In this document: positions 28,656 through 36,831 of the stretch, one piece after another | How positions within the stretch are numbered: position 1 is the first letter of the stretch | Layout: every line of letters begins with the position of its first letter | Assembly (NCBI GenBank): GCA_039105265.1 | Contig: JAPFFF010000013.1 | Span: 682,001-746,000, forward strand | Origin: Tritrichomonas musculus | Taxonomy: Eukaryota > Parabasalia > Tritrichomonadida > Tritrichomonadidae | Reading direction: 5' to 3' | Length of the DNA stretch: 64,000 nucleotides | Program-made: the position numbers and the translations under genes | Notes under the pieces: generated by a model | The model's input: only the letters and a program-made list of their open reading frames with translations | Database searches by the model: none | Told to the model about the DNA's origin: nothing

Positions 28656-29075
28656 ATGGGATTCTTGAAAAAAATAATTAAAAATGGTATTGGATTGGCG
28701 GGCAATCAGGTGATGAATATGGCTAATAGCGCAACCGGTGGACTGGCTGGGAAGATATTTAGCGCAACTGTCAACAAGGTGAATAAAAATAGTGGTATCA
28801 TTGGCAAGGTTGCTCGAGGATTAGGCAAGAAATTTTTAAATGATAAGACTCGTGAGAAAATATCCAATATTACAGATACGGCTATTAAATATATTCCTAA
28901 GGGGAATGTTAGGACTGCTCTAGAGAATATTAATAACGCTGCTCAAGGTAAGTCTAATCATAATATCAAGACTAAATATAATAAGCAATTGGATTCGACA
29001 GAACCGGCAAGTGTGCAGGCTAACGTTAAACCTAAACGTATCAGGACTAAATATGGAAAACGTTTGGGTAAGTAA
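28656..29075 (+). CDS. Small basic Gly/Ala-rich Polinton protein
   Basis: 139 residues, strongly basic. The N-terminal ~45 residues are amphipathic and Gly/Ala-rich (MGFLKKIIKNGIGLAGNQVM, SATGGLAGKIF) and the C-terminus is Lys-rich (KPKRIRTKYGKRLGK). MG at the N-terminus could in principle be myristoylated. The pattern resembles small membrane-active or DNA-condensing virion proteins such as adenovirus pVI/pVII-type cargo, but no homology is claimed. It lies between the ATPase and capsid genes, where virion proteins are usual. Confidence 0.6.
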   Translation: MGFLKKIIKNGIGLAGNQVMNMANSATGGLAGKIFSATVNKVNKNSGIIGKVARGLGKKFLNDKTREKISNITDTAIKYIPKGNVRTALENINNAAQGKSNHNIKTKYNKQLDSTEPASVQANVKPKRIRTKYGKRLGK

Positions 29076-29118
29076 TAGGTGAAAGTTGGTGAAACTATGC
29101 TTTTTATTTTTACCATAA

Positions 29119-29733
29119 ATGGCTAAAAATCTTCGAGGAAGTAAAAGATTGCAAGTTATTCAAAACTGGTTAAATGGGAGAGATGATGATGAATGGGAAG
29201 TGTTTCCGTGTAGAACTGAGGGAAAATATATCGTGAAACCTCGTAAGGAACCTCATACAAATCGTCACGTTGAACCAATTGTGAAAGATGATGATGACGA
29301 GCCAGCTGATAGCCCCCTTGAAAACGATGCTGATGACTCCGTTGATGAATGTGAACATGATGAGCCAACCCCTGACCCGAAACCATTCGTTAGACCTAAA
29401 ACTAAACGTTCACCTCCAAGAACTCCCCCTAATAATTATGAATATGATCCAACTATTAATTTAGAGATATTGAATCAATTGAAACTTCTCGGTGAGGAAT
29501 TCAAAATTAGACGTGAGAAAAAGGAACAGAAACGAATGATTAAGGAGGTTGTCCAAAAACAAATATCTCGACCGAGGATGCAATATAATTATGAATTCAC
29601 GGAACCTGAATATAAACAATATCCAAATACTCAACCGATTGAATCACCTATGGAATCATCCAATGAGCCCATCGAGCAACCTCAACAAATGTATCCCGTG
29701 AGAAGAAATCGAATATTTGCAGATGTCGTATAA
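29119..29733 (+). CDS. Acidic, proline-rich Polinton protein
   Basis: 204 residues of unknown function. The first ~50 residues look ordered and basic. Residues ~55-105 are acidic (DDDDEPADSPLENDADD). The remainder is Pro/Gln/Glu-rich and probably disordered, with one short helix (EFKIRREKKEQKRMIKEVV). The start is preceded by TTTTTATTTTTACC. Possibly a scaffold or virion-associated protein; this is a guess from position. Confidence 0.55.
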   Translation: MAKNLRGSKRLQVIQNWLNGRDDDEWEVFPCRTEGKYIVKPRKEPHTNRHVEPIVKDDDDEPADSPLENDADDSVDECEHDEPTPDPKPFVRPKTKRSPPRTPPNNYEYDPTINLEILNQLKLLGEEFKIRREKKEQKRMIKEVVQKQISRPRMQYNYEFTEPEYKQYPNTQPIESPMESSNEPIEQPQQMYPVRRNRIFADVV

Positions 29734-29760
29734 TTAAGTGATTATTTTTTATTTCATTAA

Positions 29761-30930
29761 ATGACTTCAAATAAACTTATTTCCCAACTAACTAAGAAAG
29801 AAATACTTCAACTACCTGGGTTCGCTGGATTAAATAAAATATTGTTACCAAATTTGAAAAATATATTGCGTGCTCATCTCGTGAAAACAAATATATTCAA
29901 ACGTGGTGTTCGCGTTAATGATTATTTAGATTATTGCAAGAAACACAAATTGGATTCTATTCAAATAGATACATCGATTAAACAACCTACTAAATCTAAT
30001 CGCAAATTGAGTAAAGCTGATATTAACGCACAGATTAAACAACCTACTAAATCTAATCGCAAATTGAGTAAAGCTGATATTGACGCAAAGATTAAAGGAT
30101 ACAAACAAGATATGGATGAGTATACAAAATTATTGGAGAAGGCGAAATTGAATCCAGCAGCTGAACCAGGTGTTGATGAATGTATACACTATATAAATAA
30201 TTACGAGGATAATATACTAAAATTGCTTAGCGATAAATATAATAAACCTGAATTGAAAACTGTTATTAATGAAATCAAAGCATTGCAAGAAGAAATGGAT
30301 GATTATTTATATGTTGATAATAAATTGAGACAGTTATTGTATGAACTGAAAGATTATGAATATGATTTGAATAATAATGCTGATGCGTTAACCGAGGATG
30401 AATTAAATGAGACCAGGAACGCTGTTAAACAACATACTGCTGAGATAGCTAAACTCAAGAAGAATTTCGTTGAATTGAGTGATGATGAGTTTGAAGCTAA
30501 ATATTATAATAAGCTCGAGAAACTACGTGAACGTAGACAGCAGATGGAAAATGAGATTAACAAATTAGTCGAGGAGGATAAAAATAAACGTAAGCGAGCT
30601 AGAAAACCCAAACCCAAGTTATCAGATGAGCAAAAGGCAGCCAATCGTGAGATGAGGTCAAAGCGACGACGTGAGAAGAAACTATTAAATGTACCTACTG
30701 CAGATTTATCACGTGAGGAACAATTTGATAAAGAAATATTACTTAGTGAGAAGAGGATTATTGAGTTGGAAAAGACATATGCTCCATATAAAGATGATGA
30801 GCGATACGCTACAGAATTGCAAAATGAAATAAATAGGTTACGTAATAATATTGATTACGTTAATAAAAAGAAGAAAGCTTATATTGCTGAGAAAAGTGAA
30901 ACCAAGAAATCGAGAAGACGAAAGAAGTAA
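29761..30930 (+). CDS. Coiled-coil protein with shared N-terminal module
   Basis: 389 residues. Residues ~1-60 (LISQLTKKEILQLPGFAGLN, RGVRVNDYLDYCKK) match the N-termini of the element's polymerase and of the 35019-36023 protein. An imperfect duplicated segment (KQPTKSNRKLSKADI, twice) follows at residues ~75-110. The rest is long charged coiled coil (~115-389) with a Lys/Arg-rich tail. The shared module is the most informative part: it may be a DNA- or protein-binding helical domain common to replication or packaging partners. The function of the coiled coil is unknown. Confidence 0.65.
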   Translation: MTSNKLISQLTKKEILQLPGFAGLNKILLPNLKNILRAHLVKTNIFKRGVRVNDYLDYCKKHKLDSIQIDTSIKQPTKSNRKLSKADINAQIKQPTKSNRKLSKADIDAKIKGYKQDMDEYTKLLEKAKLNPAAEPGVDECIHYINNYEDNILKLLSDKYNKPELKTVINEIKALQEEMDDYLYVDNKLRQLLYELKDYEYDLNNNADALTEDELNETRNAVKQHTAEIAKLKKNFVELSDDEFEAKYYNKLEKLRERRQQMENEINKLVEEDKNKRKRARKPKPKLSDEQKAANREMRSKRRREKKLLNVPTADLSREEQFDKEILLSEKRIIELEKTYAPYKDDERYATELQNEINRLRNNIDYVNKKKKAYIAEKSETKKSRRRKK

Positions 30931-30952
30931 TTTTTTTATTATATAAAAAGTA

Positions 30953-32530
30953 ATGTTGAACAATGAAGTGATTATGCAAACATCTGCGGATGCATGCACC
31001 CAGATAGCCTCATATTTTGATACCGTCGATAATTGCATTGCGATGAGTGATACTAATAAACAATATTCGATCAACCCACAGACGAGTTATGGACCATCGC
31101 CCCCAATCAAAAGTGGCTCGTATACATCTGTAATCATATCACCAAATACTCACAACACGGCTGATTTATACAACGGATTCATTAAGGCAACGATGGAGAT
31201 TAAAGTTAATATCGATGATAAGATAGATACAGCAAATGTTGGCGATTATAGTTTCAATAATATATGGTATGGATTTAAAGATGCACGTGATGCTATTGAG
31301 AAGTATGAAATTGTAGCAAATGGTATCACCATATATACACAAAATTATGGCTGTGAAGAATCATTTCTTACAGCTTGTTGTTCCAACGAAACCACGAAGA
31401 GGGCAGATATTTATTCGAAAACTAGGCATAAAGATGTATGGAGACAGAATGAAGGGTGCCGCTGCGGTTTCGTAGTTTACTGGACTAAAGATAGGACCGA
31501 AGCTACTGGTACGATTAATTTGAAGATAGATTTGAGAAGATTCTTGCCGATATCTAACATTAAATATCTCCCAGCGTTTGCAGGCAAAATAGAACTGCGA
31601 TTATATTTCTCATGCGCGGGACTAGTATATTGTCCATGTGGACCTGATGAAAATTTGATCAATAATCCTGGTAAGTATTCAAAATATACATTTCATCCCG
31701 TCACGACAGAATTCAAGCAAATAGGTAATCCAATAAGATGTTGGGCGACATCTACAACCGCTAATGGATTATATACATTAAATAATGCTGATAGAACAAG
31801 TAATGTTATATGGTATGAGGTCAAGGATTGCCTCAGTATTATCCCATGTTTTGGAATTAGTGAGAGTGTTTATAACTCATTGGTTCAACGATATAGTGAT
31901 CCATCTCACCCGTTAACATTTCCTACACAAACATTATCTGTATACACGACAACTAATAAACTCGAGCAACCTAATGATAAGACCACCTGTACTATCACTC
32001 CAAGATTTGTTGATAGTATATTTTGTTTATTCCCGTTGCGTAATACTGATAAAACTGTTTTCAAGAATCCATTATTCAAATCATTCTACATTAATGCGGG
32101 TGGATATGGCAACATACCTTCGCGACCATTTGGTACAACTGAAGAGTACCCCGAATTCTTGGAATATTGCCAGAATGCAATGAACATGAATGGTGAGCAG
32201 AGTGGTTTCAATAAGGAGGTCGTCAGATCGCTAACCAATTCATATTCATTTAACTCAACGACTGGTTATTATAGTGACGACAGGTCATCGTTTTTCATTG
32301 GTCTCCCAACAGAAACTGATAATACATATCAACAGGGACTCACTTCGCTATCACCTATCAATTTTGAAATGAATATTACTCAAAGTGCGACTGAAGGTTC
32401 ATTTGCGAAGAGTGTAGATGCCAACCCACTTTTCTGCTTATTATATGATGCCTCGATTAGTATATTAGTTCAACCAAATGGTATGCCTCCATTGGTTCGT
32501 ATTGGTAACTATGATTTAACTACACCTTGA
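30953..32530 (+). CDS. Probable Polinton major capsid protein
   Basis: 525 residues, strand-rich, without enzyme motifs. Its length, its central position after the ATPase, and its sequence texture (PPIKSGSYTSVIISPNTHNT, GFIKATMEIKVNI, IWYGFKDARDAIEKYEIVAN, FLPAFAGKIELRLYFS-like strands) fit the double jelly-roll major capsid proteins of Polintons. The DAR..IEKYEI..NG segment resembles the first jelly-roll of such proteins. Structure prediction would decide. The start ATG follows a T-rich tract by ~13 bp. Confidence 0.65.
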   Translation: MLNNEVIMQTSADACTQIASYFDTVDNCIAMSDTNKQYSINPQTSYGPSPPIKSGSYTSVIISPNTHNTADLYNGFIKATMEIKVNIDDKIDTANVGDYSFNNIWYGFKDARDAIEKYEIVANGITIYTQNYGCEESFLTACCSNETTKRADIYSKTRHKDVWRQNEGCRCGFVVYWTKDRTEATGTINLKIDLRRFLPISNIKYLPAFAGKIELRLYFSCAGLVYCPCGPDENLINNPGKYSKYTFHPVTTEFKQIGNPIRCWATSTTANGLYTLNNADRTSNVIWYEVKDCLSIIPCFGISESVYNSLVQRYSDPSHPLTFPTQTLSVYTTTNKLEQPNDKTTCTITPRFVDSIFCLFPLRNTDKTVFKNPLFKSFYINAGGYGNIPSRPFGTTEEYPEFLEYCQNAMNMNGEQSGFNKEVVRSLTNSYSFNSTTGYYSDDRSSFFIGLPTETDNTYQQGLTSLSPINFEMNITQSATEGSFAKSVDANPLFCLLYDASISILVQPNGMPPLVRIGNYDLTTP

Positions 32531-32580
32531 GTAAATTTTCAAACAATACAACACATTATTTTTGTTTATTTGCATAATAA

Positions 32581-33009
32581 ATGAATAAGTATAAAAACCC
32601 GAATTCAACAACCATCGGTACCACTGGATGTATGTATAATGAATCGACCACCACCAACGAAGATGTTGAGTATAATCATTATGGTATATATTCAAATGAT
32701 AATACTTATGCGGTCACATTCAATCCTCACATCAATCGACCACCTACCAAAAATATGCCACACAATCCAGTTAGACCACCTCCAACTGATGAGCATATGA
32801 CGCTTACTCAAAATGAGCCTCCCGTGAGTATGACTGATGGGATGCATTATTTGAACAATGCGACAACGAAACCTCCTCCATTGCTACCACCATATTTGAA
32901 TAGACCTCAAGACCTGGCAGCGATTCAAGGATTGGCTAATGAGAGAGATAAGGCAAATTTGATATATAATAAGCCGGCTAATATCAATTTCAAAAATATA
33001 CATTATTGA
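32581..33009 (+). CDS. Small Asn/Pro-rich Polinton protein
   Basis: 142 residues, rich in Asn, Thr and Pro (NRPPTKNMPHNP, NATTKPPPLLPPYLN), probably largely disordered. No family is recognised. It follows the capsid candidate by ~50 bp and has the TATTTTTGTTTATTT tract before its ATG, so it is likely a virion or late gene by position only. Confidence 0.55.
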   Translation: MNKYKNPNSTTIGTTGCMYNESTTTNEDVEYNHYGIYSNDNTYAVTFNPHINRPPTKNMPHNPVRPPPTDEHMTLTQNEPPVSMTDGMHYLNNATTKPPPLLPPYLNRPQDLAAIQGLANERDKANLIYNKPANINFKNIHY

Positions 33010-33046
33010 GAAATCACATGGTTTATAATATTTTATTTTTGGGGAA

Positions 33047-33577
33047 ATGATCAAGAAAAGAAATGCTAATGCAGGTATCAATGCAAACGTTTCATTAGAA
33101 CCATCAGCTGCATCGCAATCAACATCTAATATTAATAATAATATCATCATTAATAAGAGGGATGATGGCAAGGAGGATATCGTCATTACGAGAGATATCG
33201 ATGAGGAGCAACCAGTATCATCCGCTGAGGGCATGGATGTGAGGACTGTTATATTAGAATCATATGCACAAATATTATTGAATCAAGATAAGGCGTTATT
33301 AAGTAATCTCATCTCCAAAAATTGTATCATTGTTCCCATGTCGGCTTTACAAAATATTATCAAGGCAGCTATCCATACTGAACAGGTAGATATATATCTG
33401 GATGAAGATATTAAATGTTGTGCAACTAAAGCTAATCCAATTCGCAAAATAGAAGCTATCAAAATTGTTAATGAGAATGGAGAAATTGTAACTGATTTCA
33501 AGCAGGTCTACAATAAGGAGTATAACGAACTTGTTAACGTATACCATTTATGTCTCAAATACTGCATCAATATGTAA
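33047..33577 (+). CDS. Hypothetical Polinton protein
   Basis: 176 residues. The first ~75 are disordered (Ala/Ser/Asn-rich, then IIINKRDDGKEDIVITRDID). Residues ~80-176 look folded with alternating helices and strands (ILLNQDKALLSNLISKNCII, IKAAIHTEQVDIYLDEDIKC). No family is recognised. TTTTATTTTTGGGG precedes the ATG. Confidence 0.5.
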   Translation: MIKKRNANAGINANVSLEPSAASQSTSNINNNIIINKRDDGKEDIVITRDIDEEQPVSSAEGMDVRTVILESYAQILLNQDKALLSNLISKNCIIVPMSALQNIIKAAIHTEQVDIYLDEDIKCCATKANPIRKIEAIKIVNENGEIVTDFKQVYNKEYNELVNVYHLCLKYCINM

Positions 33578-34064
33578 AAATGCAAAAACCAACCCCCGTA
33601 ACTGGATGCGTAATGCATTCTCTCGAGGAACCAACATACGTACCCGGGATTATATATCAATCCCCCAAGGAAAATATCTGCATCCAATTACAGGAGCTGG
33701 TTTGGGTTTGCATTGCCGACAATGCTTCGTATTATCCATAATCCACAAGTAATAGCTTACCACAAGGTGTTTAGTTCGCTAGGGCTCTATCACAAATATG
33801 GACCGAAAATAATACGAAAAATCGGTATGGCAGCGAATCGAACTCATGCCTGCCGCCGAAGCTGGGAGACATGCTTCATGATCCAACAACTATACCAGTT
33901 AGCGCTAACACATATATGTTTTCGATTTACTATTTAAACTGTTCCAACTATATTCCATCATACATATAGAACGCAGTTCCTGCTCGCTCTATATACCCAA
34001 AATTTTTCAAAAATATTTTTTATATCACATGTCCAAAATTATTTTATTTTTTATCCTAATATAA
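33578..34064. other. Longest non-coding gap in the Polinton
   Basis: 487 bp between two plus-strand genes. Overlapping short frames (e.g. 33550-33741, 33713-33937) have no convincing product. It is relatively GC-richer than other spacers and holds the tRNA-like segment described next. Confidence 0.5.
33818..33912 (-). tRNA. Possible tRNA-like or degenerate tRNA sequence
   Basis: Read on the minus strand the segment has a D-arm-like TAGCGCTAACTGG and, ~55 nt later, a T-loop-like GAGTTCGATTCGC. Between them is a GC-rich hairpin with a TTCG loop, in the place of a long variable arm. The plus strand translates as NRTHAC...IQQLYQLA, the classic signature of an antisense tRNA frame. I could not fold convincing acceptor, T and anticodon stems by hand, so it may be a decayed or mimicking structure. 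Confidence 0.25.
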
Positions 34065-34523
34065 ATGTCTGTTGATTCAATCGTAGACACTAACAATAAC
34101 TTCTACTCACCAACCAAGCTCGTTTCATTTATCAATGATACATATAAGAACAACAAGTTTGTAAAGGCTGTCATCTATTTCGAGGGGGAGAAAGTATTTA
34201 AAAATAAGTTTGACAAATATTGTTGCAAACCTTTATTCATCACACTCGAATCTAATAATAAGAAAAATAATGTATTCATCAACTATAATAAAATCATTAA
34301 ATTGTTTGGGGATTCGATTATAGTATCATTCAACTGCAAATTCGATAGCAAGGATAAGCTATACGTCCTTATCATAGAACTCACAATGCAAACATATATG
34401 GACACCCCATACTATCCATGTCACGTTCTTGAATGCGTCAACAAACATAATATCAAATGTATTCGCGACCAGTTCAAAATTGAATTCGATGATAGCGATA
34501 TAAAGGATGATTGCTTCGTATAA
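34065..34523 (+). CDS. Hypothetical Polinton protein
   Basis: 152 residues, a compact alpha/beta-looking protein with several Cys (KYCCKPLF, YPCHVLECVNKHNIKC). No family is recognised. It is preceded by TTATTTTATTTTTTATCC and an AAATG start, like its neighbours. Confidence 0.55.
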   Translation: MSVDSIVDTNNNFYSPTKLVSFINDTYKNNKFVKAVIYFEGEKVFKNKFDKYCCKPLFITLESNNKKNNVFINYNKIIKLFGDSIIVSFNCKFDSKDKLYVLIIELTMQTYMDTPYYPCHVLECVNKHNIKCIRDQFKIEFDDSDIKDDCFV

Positions 34524-34569
34524 ATATGCGTCGATTATTTTTTATATAATATTTTTTCTCGATAAGCAA

Positions 34570-34977
34570 ATGAGTGAATCGCAAGTAGATAGCCCAACTA
34601 TTACTAATCAACTTCCATCCGTCACCGGGACAATTGTTAAATCGAAATCGAGTGATGTATTAAATAAGATTGATAACATTGATGATGAACCTGTTGAACC
34701 TGAATCTAAGAAGCCTCGTGGGCGAAGATGTAAGTATGCTAATGATGACGAGCGACGAGCTGCTAGACGCCAACAGCAACGTGAATATAGATTACGTAAA
34801 AAATATGAAATGGAGATACTAAGGAGATATGTCGAGGAACATCTTGATGAGCTTGAAGAGGAGGAAGAGGATACCCCAGATGCGGATAATATCGATTGTA
34901 GTGTTAATGAGACAATTAATGAGACAATTAATGAGACACCTGATGATGAACCCTTAGTAGATGACTGTAATAATTAA
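34570..34977 (+). CDS. Small protein with basic region/coiled coil (bZIP-like)
   Basis: About 135 residues from MSESQ (34570), chosen over the upstream Met at 34507 because it follows the TATTTTTTCTCGATAAGC tract and lies outside the preceding gene. Acidic and disordered ends flank a basic helix (GRRCKYANDDERRAARRQQQ, then REYRLRKKYEMEILRRYVEE). The arrangement resembles a bZIP-type basic region followed by a short coiled coil, so DNA binding and a regulatory role are plausible. The short NETI repeat near the C-terminus is low complexity. Confidence 0.55.
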   Translation: MSESQVDSPTITNQLPSVTGTIVKSKSSDVLNKIDNIDDEPVEPESKKPRGRRCKYANDDERRAARRQQQREYRLRKKYEMEILRRYVEEHLDELEEEEEDTPDADNIDCSVNETINETINETPDDEPLVDDCNN

Positions 34978-35002
34978 ATAATTACATTTTATCGAACCAT
35001 AT

Positions 35003-35018
35003 TTTTATTTTTGTTTAA
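35003..35018 (+). promoter_or_regulatory. Example of the recurrent T-rich pre-start motif
   Basis: ATTTTTGTTTAA immediately before ATG at 35019, part of ATATTTTTATTTTTGTTTAA. Similar TTTTTATTT/ATTTTATTT tracts lie 3-25 bp before the ATGs at 27759, 28656, 29119, 29761, 30953, 32581, 33047, 34065, 34570 and 36832, and before the minus-strand gene starting at 36769. They are not obvious before 25680, 26661 or 45582. Many starts read AAATG. This is probably the element's own core promoter; trichomonad host genes use an Inr close to the ATG. Confidence 0.5.
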
Positions 35019-36023
35019 ATGAGTGATAGTGATGACTTCAATTATGATCCAAATGATGACTCATATCCCAAGACCTCACCTCCCAAGAAGCATGGCTCAT
35101 CCAGTTGCAACCTACCCCAGAATAAAACTGTACTGAGTCTAAATAAGGGAGAGATTGTTCAACTGCCTGGATTCAAGAGTTTATATAATTATTTATTGAT
35201 CGAACTCAAGGATTTCGTTCGGGCGAGAGTTCATCAATATACCAAAAAGAAACGTGGTTACAAAGTTAAGGAATATGTCGAAAAATATCGAAGTAATCCA
35301 CAACCATATATACCACCTCATCCCACTAAACGTAAGATGATAGCTCCACCCAAATCCAATATTAAGGCTATAGAATATACATCTAATGATTCATCCGCAC
35401 CACCTGCAAATTATATGTCTAAGAAGCAACGTAAGGCTGCTATCATCGCGGCTGCACGTGCTCAAAGAAGACAACTCATCACTGATCAGGGATTGCAGGA
35501 AGCATATGAACGTATCAAAGATAAAGCTAGACGAGCTCGTAGGGCAGTTGAACGAAAGCAACGCAAGAAGGATAATAAAGCTAAGCGTGCTGCTATAAAA
35601 CAAGCTAACTGGGAGAAGGAGCATAAGGAGAAGGAAATCAATAGGCTATTGAAGGAGGCTGAATCATATGATCCATACAAGCCACCTGCAAATTATATGT
35701 CTAAGAAGCAACGTAAGGCTGCACTGATAGCAGCTGCTCAAAGTTCTAAAGCTGCAGCTAGAAAGCAACGTAGAAAGGAGAATAAAGCTAAGCGTGCTGC
35801 TATAAAACAAGCTAACTGGGAGAAGCATGTTGCTGAAAAGGAGGAAGCTATCGCTAGGGAAGCCTTGATTCGTGAATCGAATGCACGTTCAAAAATATTT
35901 AAAGATATAAAGAATAATGGTAAGCTTGCACAATCTGCTAAACAAATCGCAAGGACTAAGCGAAACCTCGAATTGATACATGGTAAACCTGTTAGAATTA
36001 TCAGTATTGAGGATAACAAATAA
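35019..36023 (+). CDS. Basic coiled-coil protein with shared N-terminal module
   Basis: 334 residues. Residues ~40-95 carry the module shared with the polymerase and the 29761-30930 protein (LNKGEIVQLPGFKSLYNYLL, RGYKVKEYVEKY). Two copies of PPANYMSKKQRKAA and of NKAKRAAIKQANWEK show an internal duplication of ~100 residues (~128-205 and ~225-280). The protein is very Lys/Arg/Ala-rich and likely forms long helices. A nucleic-acid-binding structural protein is plausible. Sequence identity between the two internal repeats is high at DNA level, which suggests a recent expansion. Confidence 0.6.
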   Translation: MSDSDDFNYDPNDDSYPKTSPPKKHGSSSCNLPQNKTVLSLNKGEIVQLPGFKSLYNYLLIELKDFVRARVHQYTKKKRGYKVKEYVEKYRSNPQPYIPPHPTKRKMIAPPKSNIKAIEYTSNDSSAPPANYMSKKQRKAAIIAAARAQRRQLITDQGLQEAYERIKDKARRARRAVERKQRKKDNKAKRAAIKQANWEKEHKEKEINRLLKEAESYDPYKPPANYMSKKQRKAALIAAAQSSKAAARKQRRKENKAKRAAIKQANWEKHVAEKEEAIAREALIRESNARSKIFKDIKNNGKLAQSAKQIARTKRNLELIHGKPVRIISIEDNK

Positions 36024-36043
36024 TATGCTCCGCAAAAATAATA

Positions 36044-36769
36044 CTAATTCAAGTTATATATTTTCTTGAATCTATTTACATATACATTGACAGTTCTATT
36101 TTTAGTGTCCTTCATGCTAACAAATAGAACACCTGATTTATTCTCTTTGATATATAATTCTCTGTAACGTACTCCGTTGAAATAGTAAAACTTATTATCG
36201 AAATAATAATAGTTCTCAAATAAGTGGTCACCGTATTTATTCACGACAATTGCATCTTCATCTATATCGTCAAAATACTCGTATACAATACCTCTCGTTG
36301 AACTCCTATTTTTATTATTATCTTGAGTCGAAACCCATCGTAAACATTTTACATGATAATATGTCCTATCCTGCTCTATATGGTCGACGATAGTTTTGTT
36401 TACAGGGTCATCGTTATATATGAATTGTAGTGCAACAAGTCTATGTTTTTGTTGACAGCTACCATTGAGAGATACTTGGATGTATCCGCTAGTTTTATTT
36501 TTGAATTCAGTAACAATCCTACCAGTTGCTATCTTACGAATTGGATAAGGGTAGCAGTTCAATATCTCATACTCGTTTTCATAATTCTTGAGGGGGAACC
36601 ATTTAGCATCTTCATCCTTTTCAACGGTGGGACATACATCATCACCGCGTCCATCTGTATTGCAACCAACATCGACAAGATCAGGGGTAGCCTTCAATCT
36701 AGCATTCTCCTCCTCAAGTAATTTGATGCGTTCCAATAATTGGTCAATATTGATATTATCGTGAGACAT
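36044..36769 (-). CDS. NUMOD4/HNH-type endonuclease
   Basis: 241 residues on the strand opposite its neighbours. Residues ~8-27 form a leucine-zipper-like helix (LLERIKLLEEENARLKA). Residues ~56-105 are NUMOD4-like (KWFPLKNYENEYEIL, TSGYIQVSLNG). Residues ~105-155 carry the HNH core: KHRLVALQFIYNDDPVNK, VDHIEQDRTYYHV, LRWVSTQDNNKNR, with His109, Asp129-His130 and Asn151/152 as likely metal-site residues. The family includes homing endonucleases and phage-encoded HNH nucleases. Here it could assist replication, packaging or spread, or be a passenger selfish gene. Its own T-rich tract (CATTTTTTTATCGC) precedes the ATG. Confidence 0.75.
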   Translation of the reverse strand: MSHDNINIDQLLERIKLLEEENARLKATPDLVDVGCNTDGRGDDVCPTVEKDEDAKWFPLKNYENEYEILNCYPYPIRKIATGRIVTEFKNKTSGYIQVSLNGSCQQKHRLVALQFIYNDDPVNKTIVDHIEQDRTYYHVKCLRWVSTQDNNKNRSSTRGIVYEYFDDIDEDAIVVNKYGDHLFENYYYFDNKFYYFNGVRYRELYIKENKSGVLFVSMKDTKNRTVNVYVNRFKKIYNLN

Positions 36770-36831
36770 TTTGATAGCGCGATAAAAAAATGAGTTGATT
36801 TTGAAACCGGGCCATTTTTAATGATATATAA

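Noticed and set aside
33713-33937. 74-codon frame in the Polinton gap
   Set aside because: Its NRTHAC...LYQLA signature is that of an antisense tRNA-like sequence, not a protein.
34507-34569. Upstream start for the bZIP-like protein
   Set aside because: It overlaps the preceding gene and encodes a hydrophobic low-complexity leader; 34570 follows the usual T-rich tract.
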